Notes under the pieces: generated by a model
What the model saw: the letters and a program-made list of their open reading frames with translations, nothing else
Database searches by the model: none
Told to the model about the DNA's origin: nothing
DNA from: Dyella acidisoli
GTDB lineage: Bacteria > Pseudomonadota > Gammaproteobacteria > Xanthomonadales > Rhodanobacteraceae
Assembly: GCF_030160295.1 (NCBI RefSeq)
Contig: NZ_BSOB01000050.1
Span: forward strand, 62,001-126,000
Length of the DNA stretch: 64,000 nucleotides
Direction of reading: 5' to 3'
Shown: in pieces, positions 8,288 through 18,059 of the stretch
Position numbering within the stretch: the stretch's first letter is position 1
Layout of the letters: every line of letters begins with the position of its first letter
Translations under genes and position numbers: made by a program

Positions 8288-11038
8288 TCAGGCCGCTTTT
8301 TTACCTGCAAGTTGTCGCAACACGTATTGCAAGATGCCACCGTGCCGGAAGAACTCGCGCTCCTTCGGCGTAAGCAGCAGCACCTTCACGGTAAAGGTCT
8401 TCTCGCCCTTATCGCTCTTGGCCACCACCTTGGCTTCCTTCGCCTCGCCATCCTGCAAGCCAGTGATCTCGAACGTCTCCTTGCCGGTTAGGCCAAGGGA
8501 CTTGGCATTCTCGCCATCCTTGAACTGCAGCGGCAGCACTCCCATGCCAACCAGGTTGGAGCGATGGATGCGCTCGAAGCTTTCCGCAATCACGGCTTTT
8601 ACGCCGAGCAGCAGTGTGCCCTTGGCGGCCCAGTCGCGCGAGGAGCCGGTGCCATATTCCTTGCCGGCAATCACGATGAGCGGTGTTTTGTCCGCCTTGT
8701 ACTTCATGGCTGCATCGTAGATGGCCAACTGTTCGCCAACCGGCACATACAAGGTGTAACCACCTTCCACGCCATCCAGCATGAGGTTCTTGATGCGGAT
8801 GTTGGCGAACGTGCCGCGCACCATCACGTCGTCATTGCCGCGGCGGGAGCCGTAGGAGTTGAAATCCTTCGGTTCCACTCCTTTGGAGATCAGGAAGCGG
8901 CCGGCTGGGCTGTCTTTCTTGATCGAGCCAGCGGGCGAGATGTGATCAGTAGTGATCGAGTCGCCGAACAAGCCGAGCACGCGCGCACCGTGAATGTCTT
9001 CGATCTTGCCCGTCTCCATCGTCATGCCTTCGAAGTAGGGCGGGTTCTTGATGTAAGTAGACTCGCTCCACTTGTAGACCGAACCTTCCGGCGAGGCGAT
9101 GCTGTTCCAGCGGCTGTCGCCTTTGAACACATCGGCATAGTTCTTGGTGAACATCCCAGGGTTGATCGCACCGGCGATCACATCGGAGATTTCCTTGTTG
9201 CTCGGCCAGATGTCTTTGAGGTACACCGGCTTGCCGTCGCTGCCGGTACCGAGCGGATCGCTCGACAGATTCACATCCAGCGAACCGGCCAACGCATAAG
9301 CCACCACCAGCGGCGGTGAGGCCAGGTAGTTCATTTTGACTTCCGGATGCACGCGACCTTCGAAGTTGCGGTTACCGGAAAGTACGGACGCCACGGCGAG
9401 ATCGCCTTCGCCAATGCCCTTGCTGATTTCCTGGGGCAATGGACCCGAGTTACCGATGCAGGTGGTGCAACCGTAGCCGACGATATAGAAGCCGACTTTT
9501 TCCAGTTCCTTCAATAAGCCCGTTTTTTCCAGGTAATCGGTGACCACCAGCGAGCCAGGTGCGAGCGAGGTTTTCACCCACGGCTTGGCTTTCAAGCCTT
9601 TCTCCGCGGCTTTCTTGGCGAGCAGGCCGGCGCCAAGCATCACCGCTGGATTGGATGTGTTGGTGCATGAGGTAATCGCAGCGATCACCACTGCGCCATC
9701 CTGTAGATGAAAGTTTTCGCCATTCATCGATACATGCGGCCCCTTCGCCAGCGCACTGGCGTCATGGCCCACCGCGGTGCCACCGCCTTCGCCGGCAAGG
9801 CGCGCTTCAGCGCGTACTTCGCCGCCGTTCTTGCGGTTGGCGGTGAGTGTGGCGAGGCTATCGTGATAGCTCTTCTTTACGTCTTCGAGCAGCACGCGAT
9901 CCTGCGGACGCTTGGGGCCAGCCAGCGATGGCTTCACATCGGCGAGATTGAGTTCCAATGTGGTGGAGAACTGTGCATGCGGTGTGTTCTCGTCATGCCA
10001 CAGACCTTGTGCCTGTGCGTAGGCTTTGACCAGCGCGATCTGATCTTCGCTACGACCTGACAGATGCAGGTAGTTGAGCGCTTCCTGGTCGATCGGGAAG
10101 ATGCCACAGGTTGCGCCGTATTCCGGCGCCATGTTGCCGATGGTGGCGCGATCGGCGAGCGGCAGGTGTCTCAGACCCTCGCCAAAAAACTCCACGAATT
10201 TACCCACCACGCCAAGCTTGCGCAGCATCTGCGTGACGGTAAGCACGAGGTCGGTGGCGGTCACGCCTTCCGGCAACCTGCCAATGAGTTTGAAGCCGAC
10301 CACTTGCGGGATCAGCATCGAAGATGGCTGCCCGAGCATCGCCGCTTCGGCTTCGATACCGCCCACGCCCCATCCCAGCACGCCAAGACCGTTGACCATG
10401 GTGGTGTGCGAGTCGGTGCCGAACACAGTGTCGGGATAGGCCCAGTCGGCGCCATCCTTCTGGCCAGTGAACACCACGCGGGCAAGGTGTTCCAGGTTCA
10501 CCTGGTGCACGATGCCGGTGCGCGGCGGTACCACTTTGAAATTATTGAACGCCTTCTGGCCCCAGCGCAGAAACGAGTAGCGCTCATGATTGCGCTCGAA
10601 CTCGATCTCGACGTTCTTCTCCAGCGCCGAAGGTGAGCCGTAGGCGTCGACCTGCACGGAGTGGTCGATCACCAATTCTGCGGGTGCGAGCGGGTTGATC
10701 TGCTTGGCGTCACCGCCAAGCTTCACCACCGCGTCGCGCATCGCAGCGAGGTCCACGACGCAAGGCACGCCGGTGAAATCCTGCAGCACGACGCGTGCGG
10801 GCATGAACGAGATTTCGGTATCCGGCTCGGCCTTGGGATTCCACTTGGCGACCGCTTCGATTTCCTTTTTAGTGACGTTGACGCCGTCCTCATGGCGCAA
10901 CAGGTTCTCCAGCAGGATCTTCATCGAGTAAGGCAGGTGCTTCAGATCGAACTGCTGGCCGAGCTTAGTAAGGCTGGCGATCTGATACGAGCTGCCGTTG
11001 ACCTTGAGGGTGTCGCGGGTGGCAAATGAGTCCAGCAT
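8288..11038 (-). CDS. acnA: Aconitate hydratase A
   Basis: 916 aa from the ATG at 11038, preceded by AGGAG at 7 nt; this matches the usual AcnA length, so the longer upstream frame is rejected. It interconverts citrate and isocitrate through a [4Fe-4S] cluster held by cysteines in [10 protein letters not shown] and [22 protein letters not shown] is the substrate-binding arginine loop of the C-terminal swivel domain. AcnA is normally the stress-resistant isozyme, and apo-AcnA binds mRNA in other bacteria. Divergent from acnB across 462 bp. Confidence 0.97.
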   Translation of the reverse strand: MLDSFATRDTLKVNGSSYQIASLTKLGQQFDLKHLPYSMKILLENLLRHEDGVNVTKKEIEAVAKWNPKAEPDTEISFMPARVVLQDFTGVPCVVDLAAMRDAVVKLGGDAKQINPLAPAELVIDHSVQVDAYGSPSALEKNVEIEFERNHERYSFLRWGQKAFNNFKVVPPRTGIVHQVNLEHLARVVFTGQKDGADWAYPDTVFGTDSHTTMVNGLGVLGWGVGGIEAEAAMLGQPSSMLIPQVVGFKLIGRLPEGVTATDLVLTVTQMLRKLGVVGKFVEFFGEGLRHLPLADRATIGNMAPEYGATCGIFPIDQEALNYLHLSGRSEDQIALVKAYAQAQGLWHDENTPHAQFSTTLELNLADVKPSLAGPKRPQDRVLLEDVKKSYHDSLATLTANRKNGGEVRAEARLAGEGGGTAVGHDASALAKGPHVSMNGENFHLQDGAVVIAAITSCTNTSNPAVMLGAGLLAKKAAEKGLKAKPWVKTSLAPGSLVVTDYLEKTGLLKELEKVGFYIVGYGCTTCIGNSGPLPQEISKGIGEGDLAVASVLSGNRNFEGRVHPEVKMNYLASPPLVVAYALAGSLDVNLSSDPLGTGSDGKPVYLKDIWPSNKEISDVIAGAINPGMFTKNYADVFKGDSRWNSIASPEGSVYKWSESTYIKNPPYFEGMTMETGKIEDIHGARVLGLFGDSITTDHISPAGSIKKDSPAGRFLISKGVEPKDFNSYGSRRGNDDVMVRGTFANIRIKNLMLDGVEGGYTLYVPVGEQLAIYDAAMKYKADKTPLIVIAGKEYGTGSSRDWAAKGTLLLGVKAVIAESFERIHRSNLVGMGVLPLQFKDGENAKSLGLTGKETFEITGLQDGEAKEAKVVAKSDKGEKTFTVKVLLLTPKEREFFRHGGILQYVLRQLAGKKAA

Positions 11039-11500
11039 GGGGTAGCTCCTGTTGCTTGAAGACTGGCGGACGCACGCGGCGTAGCAGGGGAATGCTAGAA
11101 CAGCGGACGTTAGGGGAATTGCAAGGAGGCTTGCGTTCCGTCTTGGCGATGCCGCGAAAGTTTGGGCCAATTCGGTAACCGTGCAAGCCACTTTCGAGCG
11201 ATTTGGCCACGATCACATTGCAAGATTTCGAACGCAGCCGGAAACAGGTTTTCGTTGCTGGGCTTTGGGGGCGGCTGGCAAAATATGCGAGTTCACTGCT
11301 CCCTCTCCCCTCCGGGGAGAGGGTTGGGGTGAGGGGATGGGCTTGCCGAAAACTTGATCAATGCTTTGAAGCTTTTGCTCCTTCTCCCTCGCGCCACAAA
11401 GCCCATCCGCAAGATTGGCCCCTCACCCTAGCCCTCTCCCCAGAGGGGAGAGGGGACTGGTTCACTGCAACTTGTAGCCTCCCGAACAGGATCCGATCGC
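11039..11500. promoter_or_regulatory. Shared intergenic region of divergent acnA and acnB
   Basis: A 462-bp space that must hold both promoters. The acnB-proximal half is occupied by a composite family-2 repeat (11300-11456) ending about 44 bp before the acnB start; the acnA-proximal half has no recognisable operator. No convincing -35/-10 pair was found. No gene. Confidence 0.5.
11300..11456. repeat. Composite CT/AG inverted repeat, family 2, type B
   Basis: Left arm CCCTCTCCCCTCCGGGGAGA continuing GGGTTGGGGTGAGGGG, and right arm CCCCTCACCCTAGCCCTCTC continuing CCCAGAGGGGAGAGGGGAC, are inverted with respect to one another and each forms its own hairpin. Just inside, GATGGGCTT (11336-11344) pairs with AAGCCCATC (11399-11407). 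A second copy with the same arms and a different core is at 49359-49494. BIME-like; mobilisation by a RAYT-type transposase elsewhere in the genome is possible but not shown. Confidence 0.85.
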
Positions 11501-14092
11501 ATGCTCAACGCCTATCGTCAACATGTCGCCGAGCGCGCTGCGCTGGGCATTTCGCCTCTGCCGCTGTCGGCCCAGCAAACCGCCGACCTGATCGAGCTGT
11601 TGAAGAACCCGCCCGCGGGCGAAGAGGCCTTCCTGGTCGATCTGATCACGAACCGTGTGCCGGCCGGTGTGGACGATGCGGCTAAGGTCAAGGCGTCCTA
11701 CCTCGCCGCCGTGGCATTCGGCACCGAGAAGTGCTCGCTGATCAGCCGCGAGAAAGCGACGGAACTGCTGGGCACCATGCTCGGCGGCTACAACATCCAT
11801 CCGTTGATCGAACTGCTGGACGATGCGCAAGTGGGCGGTATCGCGGCGGAAGCGCTGAAGAAAACCCTGCTGATATTCGACGCCTTCCACGACGTGAAGG
11901 AGAAAGCGGACAAGGGCAACACCAACGCAAAGTCCGTGCTGCAGAGCTGGGCGGATGCCGAATGGTTCACCAGCCGGCCGCAGGTGCCGGAGAGCCTCAC
12001 CATCACCGTGTTCAAGGTGCCGGGCGAAACTAACACCGACGATCTCTCGCCGGCACCTGATGCCACCACGCGTCCGGACATCCCGCTGCACGCGCTCGCC
12101 ATGTTGAAGAACAAGCGCGACGGTGCACCGTTCCAGCCGGAAGAAGACGGCAAGCGCGGCCCGATCCAGCTGATCCAGGATCTCAAGCAGAAGGGCCACC
12201 TGGTCGCCTACGTGGGTGACGTGGTCGGTACCGGTTCCAGCCGCAAATCAGCGACCAACTCCGTGCTGTGGTGGACCGGCGAAGACATTCCCTTCATTCC
12301 TAACAAGCGCTTCGGCGGCGTGTGCCTGGGCAGCAAGATCGCCCCGATCTTCTACAACACGATGGAAGATGCCGGTGCGCTGCCGATCGAGCTGGATGTT
12401 TCCAGCATGGACATGGGCGATGTGGTCGAGTTGCGCCCTTATGAAGGCAAGGCGCTGAAGAACGGCCAGGTGATCGCCGAATTCCAGGTGAAGTCCGACG
12501 TGCTGTTCGATGAAGTGCGTGCCGGTGGCCGCATTCCGCTGATCATCGGCCGTGGTCTCACCGCCAAGGCGCGCGAAGCGCTGGGCCTGCCGCCGTCCAC
12601 GCTGTTCCGCCTGCCGCAGAGCCCGGTCGACACCGGCAAGGGCTACACGCTGGCGCAGAAGATGGTCGGCCGTGCTTGCGGTTTGCCAGAAGGCAAGGGC
12701 GTGCGTCCAGGTACCTATTGCGAGCCGAAGATGACCTCCGTGGGTTCGCAGGACACCACCGGCCCGATGACGCGCGACGAACTGAAGGATCTGGCGTGCC
12801 TTGGTTTCTCCGCTGACCTGGTGATGCAGTCGTTCTGCCACACCGCCGCTTATCCAAAGCCCGTGGACGTGAAGACGCACCATGATCTGCCGGCCTTCAT
12901 TTCCACCCGCGGCGGTATCAGCCTCCGTCCGGGTGATGGCGTGATCCACTCCTGGCTCAATCGCATGCTGCTGCCCGATACGGTCGGCACCGGCGGCGAC
13001 AGCCACACCCGCTTCCCGATCGGTATTTCGTTCCCGGCGGGTTCCGGCCTGGTGGCCTTCGCGGCTGCCACGGGCGTGATGCCGCTCGATATGCCCGAAT
13101 CGGTGCTGGTGCGCTTCAAGGGCGAACTGCAACCGGGTGTCACGCTGCGCGATCTGGTCAATGCGATTCCGCTGTATGCGATCAAGCAGAATCTGCTCAC
13201 GGTCGCCAAGCAGGGTAAGAAGAACATCTTCTCCGGCCGCATTCTGGAAATCGAAGGCTTGCCGAATCTGAAGGTGGAGCAGGCGTTCGAGCTGTCCGAT
13301 GCGTCCGCTGAGCGTTCCGCCGCCGGCTGCACGGTGAAGCTCAACAAGGAGCCGATCATCGAATACTTGAACAGCAACATCACGCTGCTGAAGTACATGA
13401 TCGCGCAGGGCTACCAGGACGCTCGCAGTCTGCAGCGCCGAATCAAGGCAATGGAAGCATGGCTGGCTAATCCACAATTGCTCGACGGCGACAAGGATGC
13501 CGACTACGCCGCCGTGATCGAGATCGACCTCAACGACATCCATGAACCGATCGTGGCATGCCCGAACGATCCGGACGACGTCAAGACGCTGTCTGATGTG
13601 GCCGGCGCGAAGATCGACGAAGTATTCATCGGTTCGTGCATGACCAACATCGGCCACTTCCGCGCCGCGTCCAAGCTGCTTGAAGGCAAGCGCGACATTC
13701 CCACGCGTTTGTGGGTGGCTCCGCCGACCAAGATGGACCAGAAGCAGCTCACTGAGGAAGGTCACTACGGTGTACTCGGCACGGCCGGTGCGCGCATGGA
13801 AATGCCGGGCTGCTCGCTGTGCATGGGCAACCAGGCGCAGGCGCGCGAAGGTGCCACGGTGTTCTCCACCTCAACCCGCAACTTCCCGAACCGCCTGGGC
13901 AAGAACACCAACGTGTACCTGGGTTCGGCGGAACTCGCCGCGATCTGCTCGCGTCTCGGCCGCATCCCGACCCAGGAGGAATACCTGGCCGACATCGGTG
14001 TGATCAACGCGAATGGCGAGAAGATCTATCGCTACATGAACTTCGATCAGATCGCTGATTTCAAGGAAGTGGCGGATACGGTCACTGCGTAA
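11501..14092 (+). CDS. acnB: Bifunctional aconitate hydratase 2 / 2-methylisocitrate dehydratase
   Basis: 863 aa, the normal AcnB size. An N-terminal HEAT-like domain (1 to about 160) and swivel domain come before the Fe-S catalytic domains, the AcnB order that differs from AcnA. Cluster ligands lie in [13 protein letters not shown] and [10 protein letters not shown] near the C-terminus. It runs the TCA-cycle aconitase step and can dehydrate 2-methylcitrate in propionate breakdown. AGGA is about 10 nt before the ATG. Divergent from acnA and followed by an intrinsic terminator. Confidence 0.97.
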   Translation: MLNAYRQHVAERAALGISPLPLSAQQTADLIELLKNPPAGEEAFLVDLITNRVPAGVDDAAKVKASYLAAVAFGTEKCSLISREKATELLGTMLGGYNIHPLIELLDDAQVGGIAAEALKKTLLIFDAFHDVKEKADKGNTNAKSVLQSWADAEWFTSRPQVPESLTITVFKVPGETNTDDLSPAPDATTRPDIPLHALAMLKNKRDGAPFQPEEDGKRGPIQLIQDLKQKGHLVAYVGDVVGTGSSRKSATNSVLWWTGEDIPFIPNKRFGGVCLGSKIAPIFYNTMEDAGALPIELDVSSMDMGDVVELRPYEGKALKNGQVIAEFQVKSDVLFDEVRAGGRIPLIIGRGLTAKAREALGLPPSTLFRLPQSPVDTGKGYTLAQKMVGRACGLPEGKGVRPGTYCEPKMTSVGSQDTTGPMTRDELKDLACLGFSADLVMQSFCHTAAYPKPVDVKTHHDLPAFISTRGGISLRPGDGVIHSWLNRMLLPDTVGTGGDSHTRFPIGISFPAGSGLVAFAAATGVMPLDMPESVLVRFKGELQPGVTLRDLVNAIPLYAIKQNLLTVAKQGKKNIFSGRILEIEGLPNLKVEQAFELSDASAERSAAGCTVKLNKEPIIEYLNSNITLLKYMIAQGYQDARSLQRRIKAMEAWLANPQLLDGDKDADYAAVIEIDLNDIHEPIVACPNDPDDVKTLSDVAGAKIDEVFIGSCMTNIGHFRAASKLLEGKRDIPTRLWVAPPTKMDQKQLTEEGHYGVLGTAGARMEMPGCSLCMGNQAQAREGATVFSTSTRNFPNRLGKNTNVYLGSAELAAICSRLGRIPTQEEYLADIGVINANGEKIYRYMNFDQIADFKEVADTVTA

Positions 14093-14131
14093 ACCGCGAA
14101 CGATCCCTTCTTTCCCAAGAAGAGATACGAA

Positions 14132-14156
14132 GCCCGGCCAAGTGCCGGGCTTCGTC
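14132..14156 (+). terminator. Intrinsic terminator after acnB
   Basis: GCCCGGC-CAAGT-GCCGGGC hairpin (14132-14150) followed by TTCGTCGTTT, 40 bp after the acnB stop and before the LysR gene. Confidence 0.75.
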
Positions 14157-14192
14157 GTTTATGCTTTGCCGTGACGTACTTAGGGCCACACG

Positions 14193-15092
14193 ATGATCTC
14201 CACCCACCTCTCGGCAGTTTCCTTGCGTGACCTGATTCTTGTGCAGGCCGTGCATCGCCACGGCAGCTTCAACAGCGCCGCGCGTGCCATGCACATCAGC
14301 GCGTCGGGCCTCTCGCATCAGGTTCAGAAAGTGGAGCAGGCCCTCGGTGCGCCATTGTTCGAGCGCGGCGGGCGGCGCGTCGTGCCAACGGCAGGCGGGC
14401 AACGCCTGCTGGAGCAGATCGATGCGGTATTGCTTGCTGCAGAACATTTGCAGCAAGCAGCGCGTGCCGGTGACACTGCATTCGGCGGTGAACTGCGGCT
14501 GGGTGTGTTGGCCACTTTGGGGCCTTATCTGTTGCCGCATCTGATCGAACCGTTCCCACAGCACTTTCCTGGTGCGCGCTTGAGTCTGTCGGAAGGTAAA
14601 CCGCGAGGGTTGCTGCGTCGATTGCATGAAGGTGAATTAGATGCCGTGCTTGCACCGCCAGCGTCTTCGCTGAGCGGCATCGTGATGTGTCCGCTGTTCT
14701 TCGAACCCTGGGAAGTCTTGTTGCGCGCGGATCACGCTTTGGCCGGCAAACGCACGATCTCGATGGATCAGCTCGATGCCAGCCAGGCGATCTTGATGGC
14801 GGAAAGCCATGCTGATGACGAAGGCTATGTGCAGGATGTCAGCCTGGAGAGTCTCGCTGCCCTGGTGACGCTACGTGGTGGGCATGCGTTGGTGCCAGCG
14901 CTTGCGCATGATCGCTTGGCATCGATGCCGGATATTGTGCTGGCGAAGATCAAGGGCGAGGCGCCAGGGCGGGAGATTGCGCTGTATTGGCGCGAGGCGT
15001 CGCCATGGCATGGCGATCTGCAGGCTTTTGCAGAATTGCTGCGCAAGCTGGCCAGACAACGCCCCGGTTTGCACCTTATTGATGCGATGTAA
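14193..15092 (+). CDS. LysR-family regulator, OxyR-like but lacking the redox loop
   Basis: 299 aa. The N-terminal winged HTH (LRDLILVQAVHRHGSFNSAA, residues about 11-68) and substrate-binding-like effector domain are clear. The effector half follows OxyR closely (LRLGVLATLGPYLLPHLIEP; DVSLESLAALV...LVPALA), yet the stretch that carries the two peroxide-sensing cysteines in OxyR is shortened: only about ten residues separate ILMAESH from DVSLESL. The only Cys is in MCPLFF. It is therefore unlikely to sense peroxide by an OxyR disulfide. It sits after acnB behind a terminator, so it is probably transcribed alone. Target and ligand unknown. Confidence 0.85.
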   Translation: MISTHLSAVSLRDLILVQAVHRHGSFNSAARAMHISASGLSHQVQKVEQALGAPLFERGGRRVVPTAGGQRLLEQIDAVLLAAEHLQQAARAGDTAFGGELRLGVLATLGPYLLPHLIEPFPQHFPGARLSLSEGKPRGLLRRLHEGELDAVLAPPASSLSGIVMCPLFFEPWEVLLRADHALAGKRTISMDQLDASQAILMAESHADDEGYVQDVSLESLAALVTLRGGHALVPALAHDRLASMPDIVLAKIKGEAPGREIALYWREASPWHGDLQAFAELLRKLARQRPGLHLIDAM

Positions 15093-15163
15093 CGAGGCCG
15101 GGCCGATTGCATGGCGGATGTGCAGCGTCGCAAGCTCTGACGCTGCGTTTTCGACGCAGCGCT

Positions 15164-15238
15164 GCAGGTTGGGGTGCAAACCCCAACATTGCTATGCATG
15201 TGCGCGGTGCCATGTTGGGGTTCGCACCCCAATCTACA
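15164..15238. repeat. Palindromic doublet repeat, family 1 copy B
   Basis: Arms TTGGGGTGCAAACCCCAA and TTGGGGTTCGCACCCCAA in inverted orientation around a 22-nt spacer, ending AATCTAC. It lies between the convergent ends of the LysR gene and hflD; the CTA of its right edge supplies the hflD TAG stop. See copies at 1011-1082 and 45833-45906. Confidence 0.85.
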
Positions 15239-15866
15239 AAGTTGTACCGGTCAACAACCCGCGCGCCAACATCGTGCATTGCCGCCGATGCAGCAGCAGT
15301 TGCCACTGACGTCCACCGATCTGTCGCCACAGCACTGCCGAACGCACCGCGGCCAACAGACTTGCACGTACCCGTTCGACCAGGGCGGGTTGCTGCAACC
15401 ATTGCGGATTGCCAGTGACCATCACGCGTGGCCTCAGCGTTGAGAGCGTGGTCGCATACAGCTCAGCCAAGCGGCTGTAAACCTGCGGCGAATTCAGCCC
15501 GAAATGATCGACCTGCCGCTTGGCAGAAACGATGCCTTGCTGCAGTTGATCCAGCAGGTCTTTGCGATGGGCCAGGCTGCGTTCGAGGCGCATCACGGTG
15601 ACCACCATGCGGGTGATCGCCATGTCGCGGCCGTTTTCGTCAAGTTGCCCGATCAGGGTGCGCAGACCCAGACGAATGCCCGATACGTTGCCGTACACCC
15701 CGACCACCGACGGTGCATCGATGCGGAACACGCTGGCCAAGCTGGCGTCGAGTGCGAGATCGTCGCAGCGCCCCTCATTGGCGAGCTGGTGGGCGAGGGC
15801 GGAAGCCTGGAACAATCCGGCCAGCGCCAGCACCCGTTCCTCGTTGATGGCGAAAGCTTTAAGCAC
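15234..15866 (-). CDS. hflD: High frequency lysogenization protein HflD
   Basis: 210 aa all-helical HflD family member ([17 protein letters not shown] near the start, [19 protein letters not shown] near the end). In E. coli HflD is a membrane-associated protein that influences phage lambda CII; its housekeeping role is unclear. GTG start at 15866, overlapping the mnmA stop by 8 bp, so the mnmA-hflD (trmU-ycfC) pairing known from gammaproteobacteria is kept. The stop codon is inside a dispersed repeat. Confidence 0.92.
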   Translation of the reverse strand: MLKAFAINEERVLALAGLFQASALAHQLANEGRCDDLALDASLASVFRIDAPSVVGVYGNVSGIRLGLRTLIGQLDENGRDMAITRMVVTVMRLERSLAHRKDLLDQLQQGIVSAKRQVDHFGLNSPQVYSRLAELYATTLSTLRPRVMVTGNPQWLQQPALVERVRASLLAAVRSAVLWRQIGGRQWQLLLHRRQCTMLARGLLTGTTL

Positions 15867-16986
15867 GCTGCGTCATATCCTTTGTAGTTGGGTGGGCAAG
15901 GCCGCCATACGCGGCATCGGTGGCTGCGATCACCGCGCCGCCCAGGCATTCCTCACCGGCGTAGAACACCACTGATTGGCCAGGCGTGACAGCTCGCTGT
16001 GGTTCGTCGAACCGTACTTCCAGACCGTTATGGTGTATTGACACCATGCAGGCCTGATCGTGCTGTCGGTAACGGGTCTTGGCCGTGCAGCGGAATTCCT
16101 TTGCCGACGGCGTACCTGCCACCCAGGTAGGTGTTTCGGCGAGCAGCCGCCGGGACTGCAACCATTCGTTCTCACCGCCCTGGGCCACGTACAGCACGTT
16201 GCGGGCGACATCCTTGCCGACCACATACCAGGGCTCGCCGCCGGTATTTTGGCGTCCACCGATCCCCAGGCCATTGCGCTGCCCGAGCGTGTAATACATG
16301 ACGCCCTGGTGCTCGCCGATCAGACGACCGTCCGGGCTGCGCATCTCGCCAGGACAGGCAGGGATGTATTGGGTCAGAAACTGACGGAAATCGCGCTCGC
16401 CGATAAAGCAAATGCCGGTGGAATCCTTCTTGGCGTGCGTGGGCAAGTTCGCCTTGCGCGCCATGTCGCGCACCTGGGATTTCTCGATCTCGCCTACCGG
16501 GAACAAAGTGGCGGCGAGTTGTTGCTGGCCCAGCGCATGCAGAAAGTAGGTTTGATCCTTGCCGGCGTCGACCGCGCGCAGCAGTCGGTAGCGTCCGTCC
16601 AGGCAGTCCACGCGTGCGTAGTGGCCAGTGGCGATCTTTTCTGCGCCCAAGGCGCGCGCTTCGTCCAGGAAGGTCTTGAACTTGATTTCGCGATTGCAGA
16701 GCACGTCCGGGTTGGGCGTGCGTCCCGCGCGGTATTCGGCCAGGAAGTGCTCGAATACACCATCCCAGTACTCGGCGGCGAAATTGCGGGCGTGAAAAGG
16801 AATACCCAGGCGGCCGCAGACGGCGACGGCATCCTTGCGGTCCTGGTCGGCGGTGCAGGGGCCGTTACGGTCGTCTTCCTCCCAGTTCTGCATGAAAAGG
16901 CCTTCCACTTCGTGGCCGGCTTGTTGCAGCAACAGTGCAGCGACGGAGGAATCGACACCACCTGAAATGCCCAGCATCACTTTCAT
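15859..16986 (-). CDS. mnmA: tRNA-specific 2-thiouridylase MnmA
   Basis: 375 aa. The PP-loop ATPase motif [15 protein letters not shown] opens the protein; [12 protein letters not shown] carries the nucleophilic cysteine and [12 protein letters not shown] the second catalytic cysteine. It adenylates and thiolates U34 of tRNAs for Lys, Glu and Gln in the cytoplasm, using persulfide from the Tus relay. The middle gene of NUDIX-mnmA-hflD, overlapping its neighbours by 4 and 8 bp, which indicates one coupled transcript. Confidence 0.97.
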   Translation of the reverse strand: MKVMLGISGGVDSSVAALLLQQAGHEVEGLFMQNWEEDDRNGPCTADQDRKDAVAVCGRLGIPFHARNFAAEYWDGVFEHFLAEYRAGRTPNPDVLCNREIKFKTFLDEARALGAEKIATGHYARVDCLDGRYRLLRAVDAGKDQTYFLHALGQQQLAATLFPVGEIEKSQVRDMARKANLPTHAKKDSTGICFIGERDFRQFLTQYIPACPGEMRSPDGRLIGEHQGVMYYTLGQRNGLGIGGRQNTGGEPWYVVGKDVARNVLYVAQGGENEWLQSRRLLAETPTWVAGTPSAKEFRCTAKTRYRQHDQACMVSIHHNGLEVRFDEPQRAVTPGQSVVFYAGEECLGGAVIAATDAAYGGLAHPTTKDMTQRA

Positions 16987-17474
16987 GACGCATCACTGCC
17001 GGGCATCAGGCTGGTGACCACCGACAGCGGTAGTCGCTGACCGGCGAGCCATTCGTCGATGCTCATCAACACCATCGGGCTGCGCAGGCGGTCGCCCAGC
17101 GCTGCGATTTCGGCGCGTGTCAGCCACAGCGCGCGACGAATTCCCGCGTCGAGCGGTTGCTGAGGATCGTGGCTCAAGGGCTTGGCCGCAAAGCTGAAAC
17201 GCACGATGACCTGGCCGTGTTCCTTGCTGCGCCACTGATGCACGCCAATTAAATGGGTCAGTGACACTGTCCAACCGGTTTCTTCACGTGTCTCGCGCAC
17301 GGCCGCCTGTTGCAGACTCTCGAGGTCGTCCAGATGACCTGCGGGCTGGTTGTAAGCCACGCAGCCGTTGACCTCCTCTTCAACCATCAGGTAGCGGTCG
17401 CGGTCTGTTACAACGCAGGCCACTGTCACATGCGGACGCCACACGTCACAGCTTGAGTTATCGGGTGTTGTCAT
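16983..17474 (-). CDS. NUDIX hydrolase, NudJ-like
   Basis: 163 aa with a complete Nudix box: G-x5-E-x7-REUxEExGU, read as [20 protein letters not shown] followed by TGW. Upstream lies [20 protein letters not shown], typical of the NudJ/YmfB subgroup that hydrolyses nucleoside di- and triphosphates and thiamine pyrophosphate precursors. In E. coli nudJ also directly precedes mnmA (ymfB-trmU), so context agrees. It overlaps mnmA by 4 bp. Confidence 0.9.
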   Translation of the reverse strand: MTTPDNSSCDVWRPHVTVACVVTDRDRYLMVEEEVNGCVAYNQPAGHLDDLESLQQAAVRETREETGWTVSLTHLIGVHQWRSKEHGQVIVRFSFAAKPLSHDPQQPLDAGIRRALWLTRAEIAALGDRLRSPMVLMSIDEWLAGQRLPLSVVTSLMPGSDAS

Positions 17475-17610
17475 CGTCGGGTCAAAGAACCCTGGGGAGG
17501 GGGACTGGAAATGGCGTTATTGTGCCATTACCTCAAGCGCACCCGCCGGGTAGCAAAATAATCCCCAGGCGTATACTTAACTCGAACAGGCCGAATCCAT
17601 TTTTCAGAGC

Positions 17611-17937
17611 ATGGCGAACGAATCCGATCAAGAACACGGCAGTGGGCATGGGCTCACAGTAGAAGTGTCAAAACCTGAGGTGGCGCGACCGCCGCTGTTT
17701 CAGGTGTTGCTGTTGAACGACGATTTCACACCGATGGACTTCGTAGTTGAGGTACTGCGTATGTTCTTTGGCATGGACCAGGAGAAAGCCGTACAGATCA
17801 TGTTGCACGTACACACTCGCGGTAAGGGTGTGTGCGGGGTGTTCACGCGTGAAGTGGCCGAAACCAAGGTCACCCAGGTGAACGAGTATTCACGTGCCAA
17901 CCAGCATCCTCTGTTGTGCACGATGGAAAAGGTTTGA
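17611..17937 (+). CDS. clpS: ATP-dependent Clp protease adaptor ClpS
   Basis: 108 aa. The core fold begins at [20 protein letters not shown] and includes the N-degron pocket residues of the family (NDD, and [19 protein letters not shown]). ClpS delivers N-end-rule substrates to ClpAP. It precedes clpA by 122 bp in the usual order. A TATACT hexamer at 17572-17577 could be the -10 of its promoter, though no good -35 accompanies it. Confidence 0.96.
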   Translation: MANESDQEHGSGHGLTVEVSKPEVARPPLFQVLLLNDDFTPMDFVVEVLRMFFGMDQEKAVQIMLHVHTRGKGVCGVFTREVAETKVTQVNEYSRANQHPLLCTMEKV

Positions 17938-18059
17938 GGATCTGTTCAACTTTTCGTCAAGACGGCTCTTGTGCGGAAGATATTGATCAGGTCTTTTTGG
18001 CCCCCATCTTGCATCTATCGCGGTGAAGCCGCCCAACATTGCTAGTGGAGTAGGTCCGG

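Noticed and set aside
12248-13765. 505-codon open frame on minus within acnB
   Set aside because: Composition (His, Arg, Asp-rich) typical of an antisense frame of a GC-rich gene; acnB is unambiguous.
15234-15866. Prophage involvement suggested by the name HflD
   Set aside because: HflD is a host housekeeping protein beside mnmA; no phage genes or attachment sites are near.
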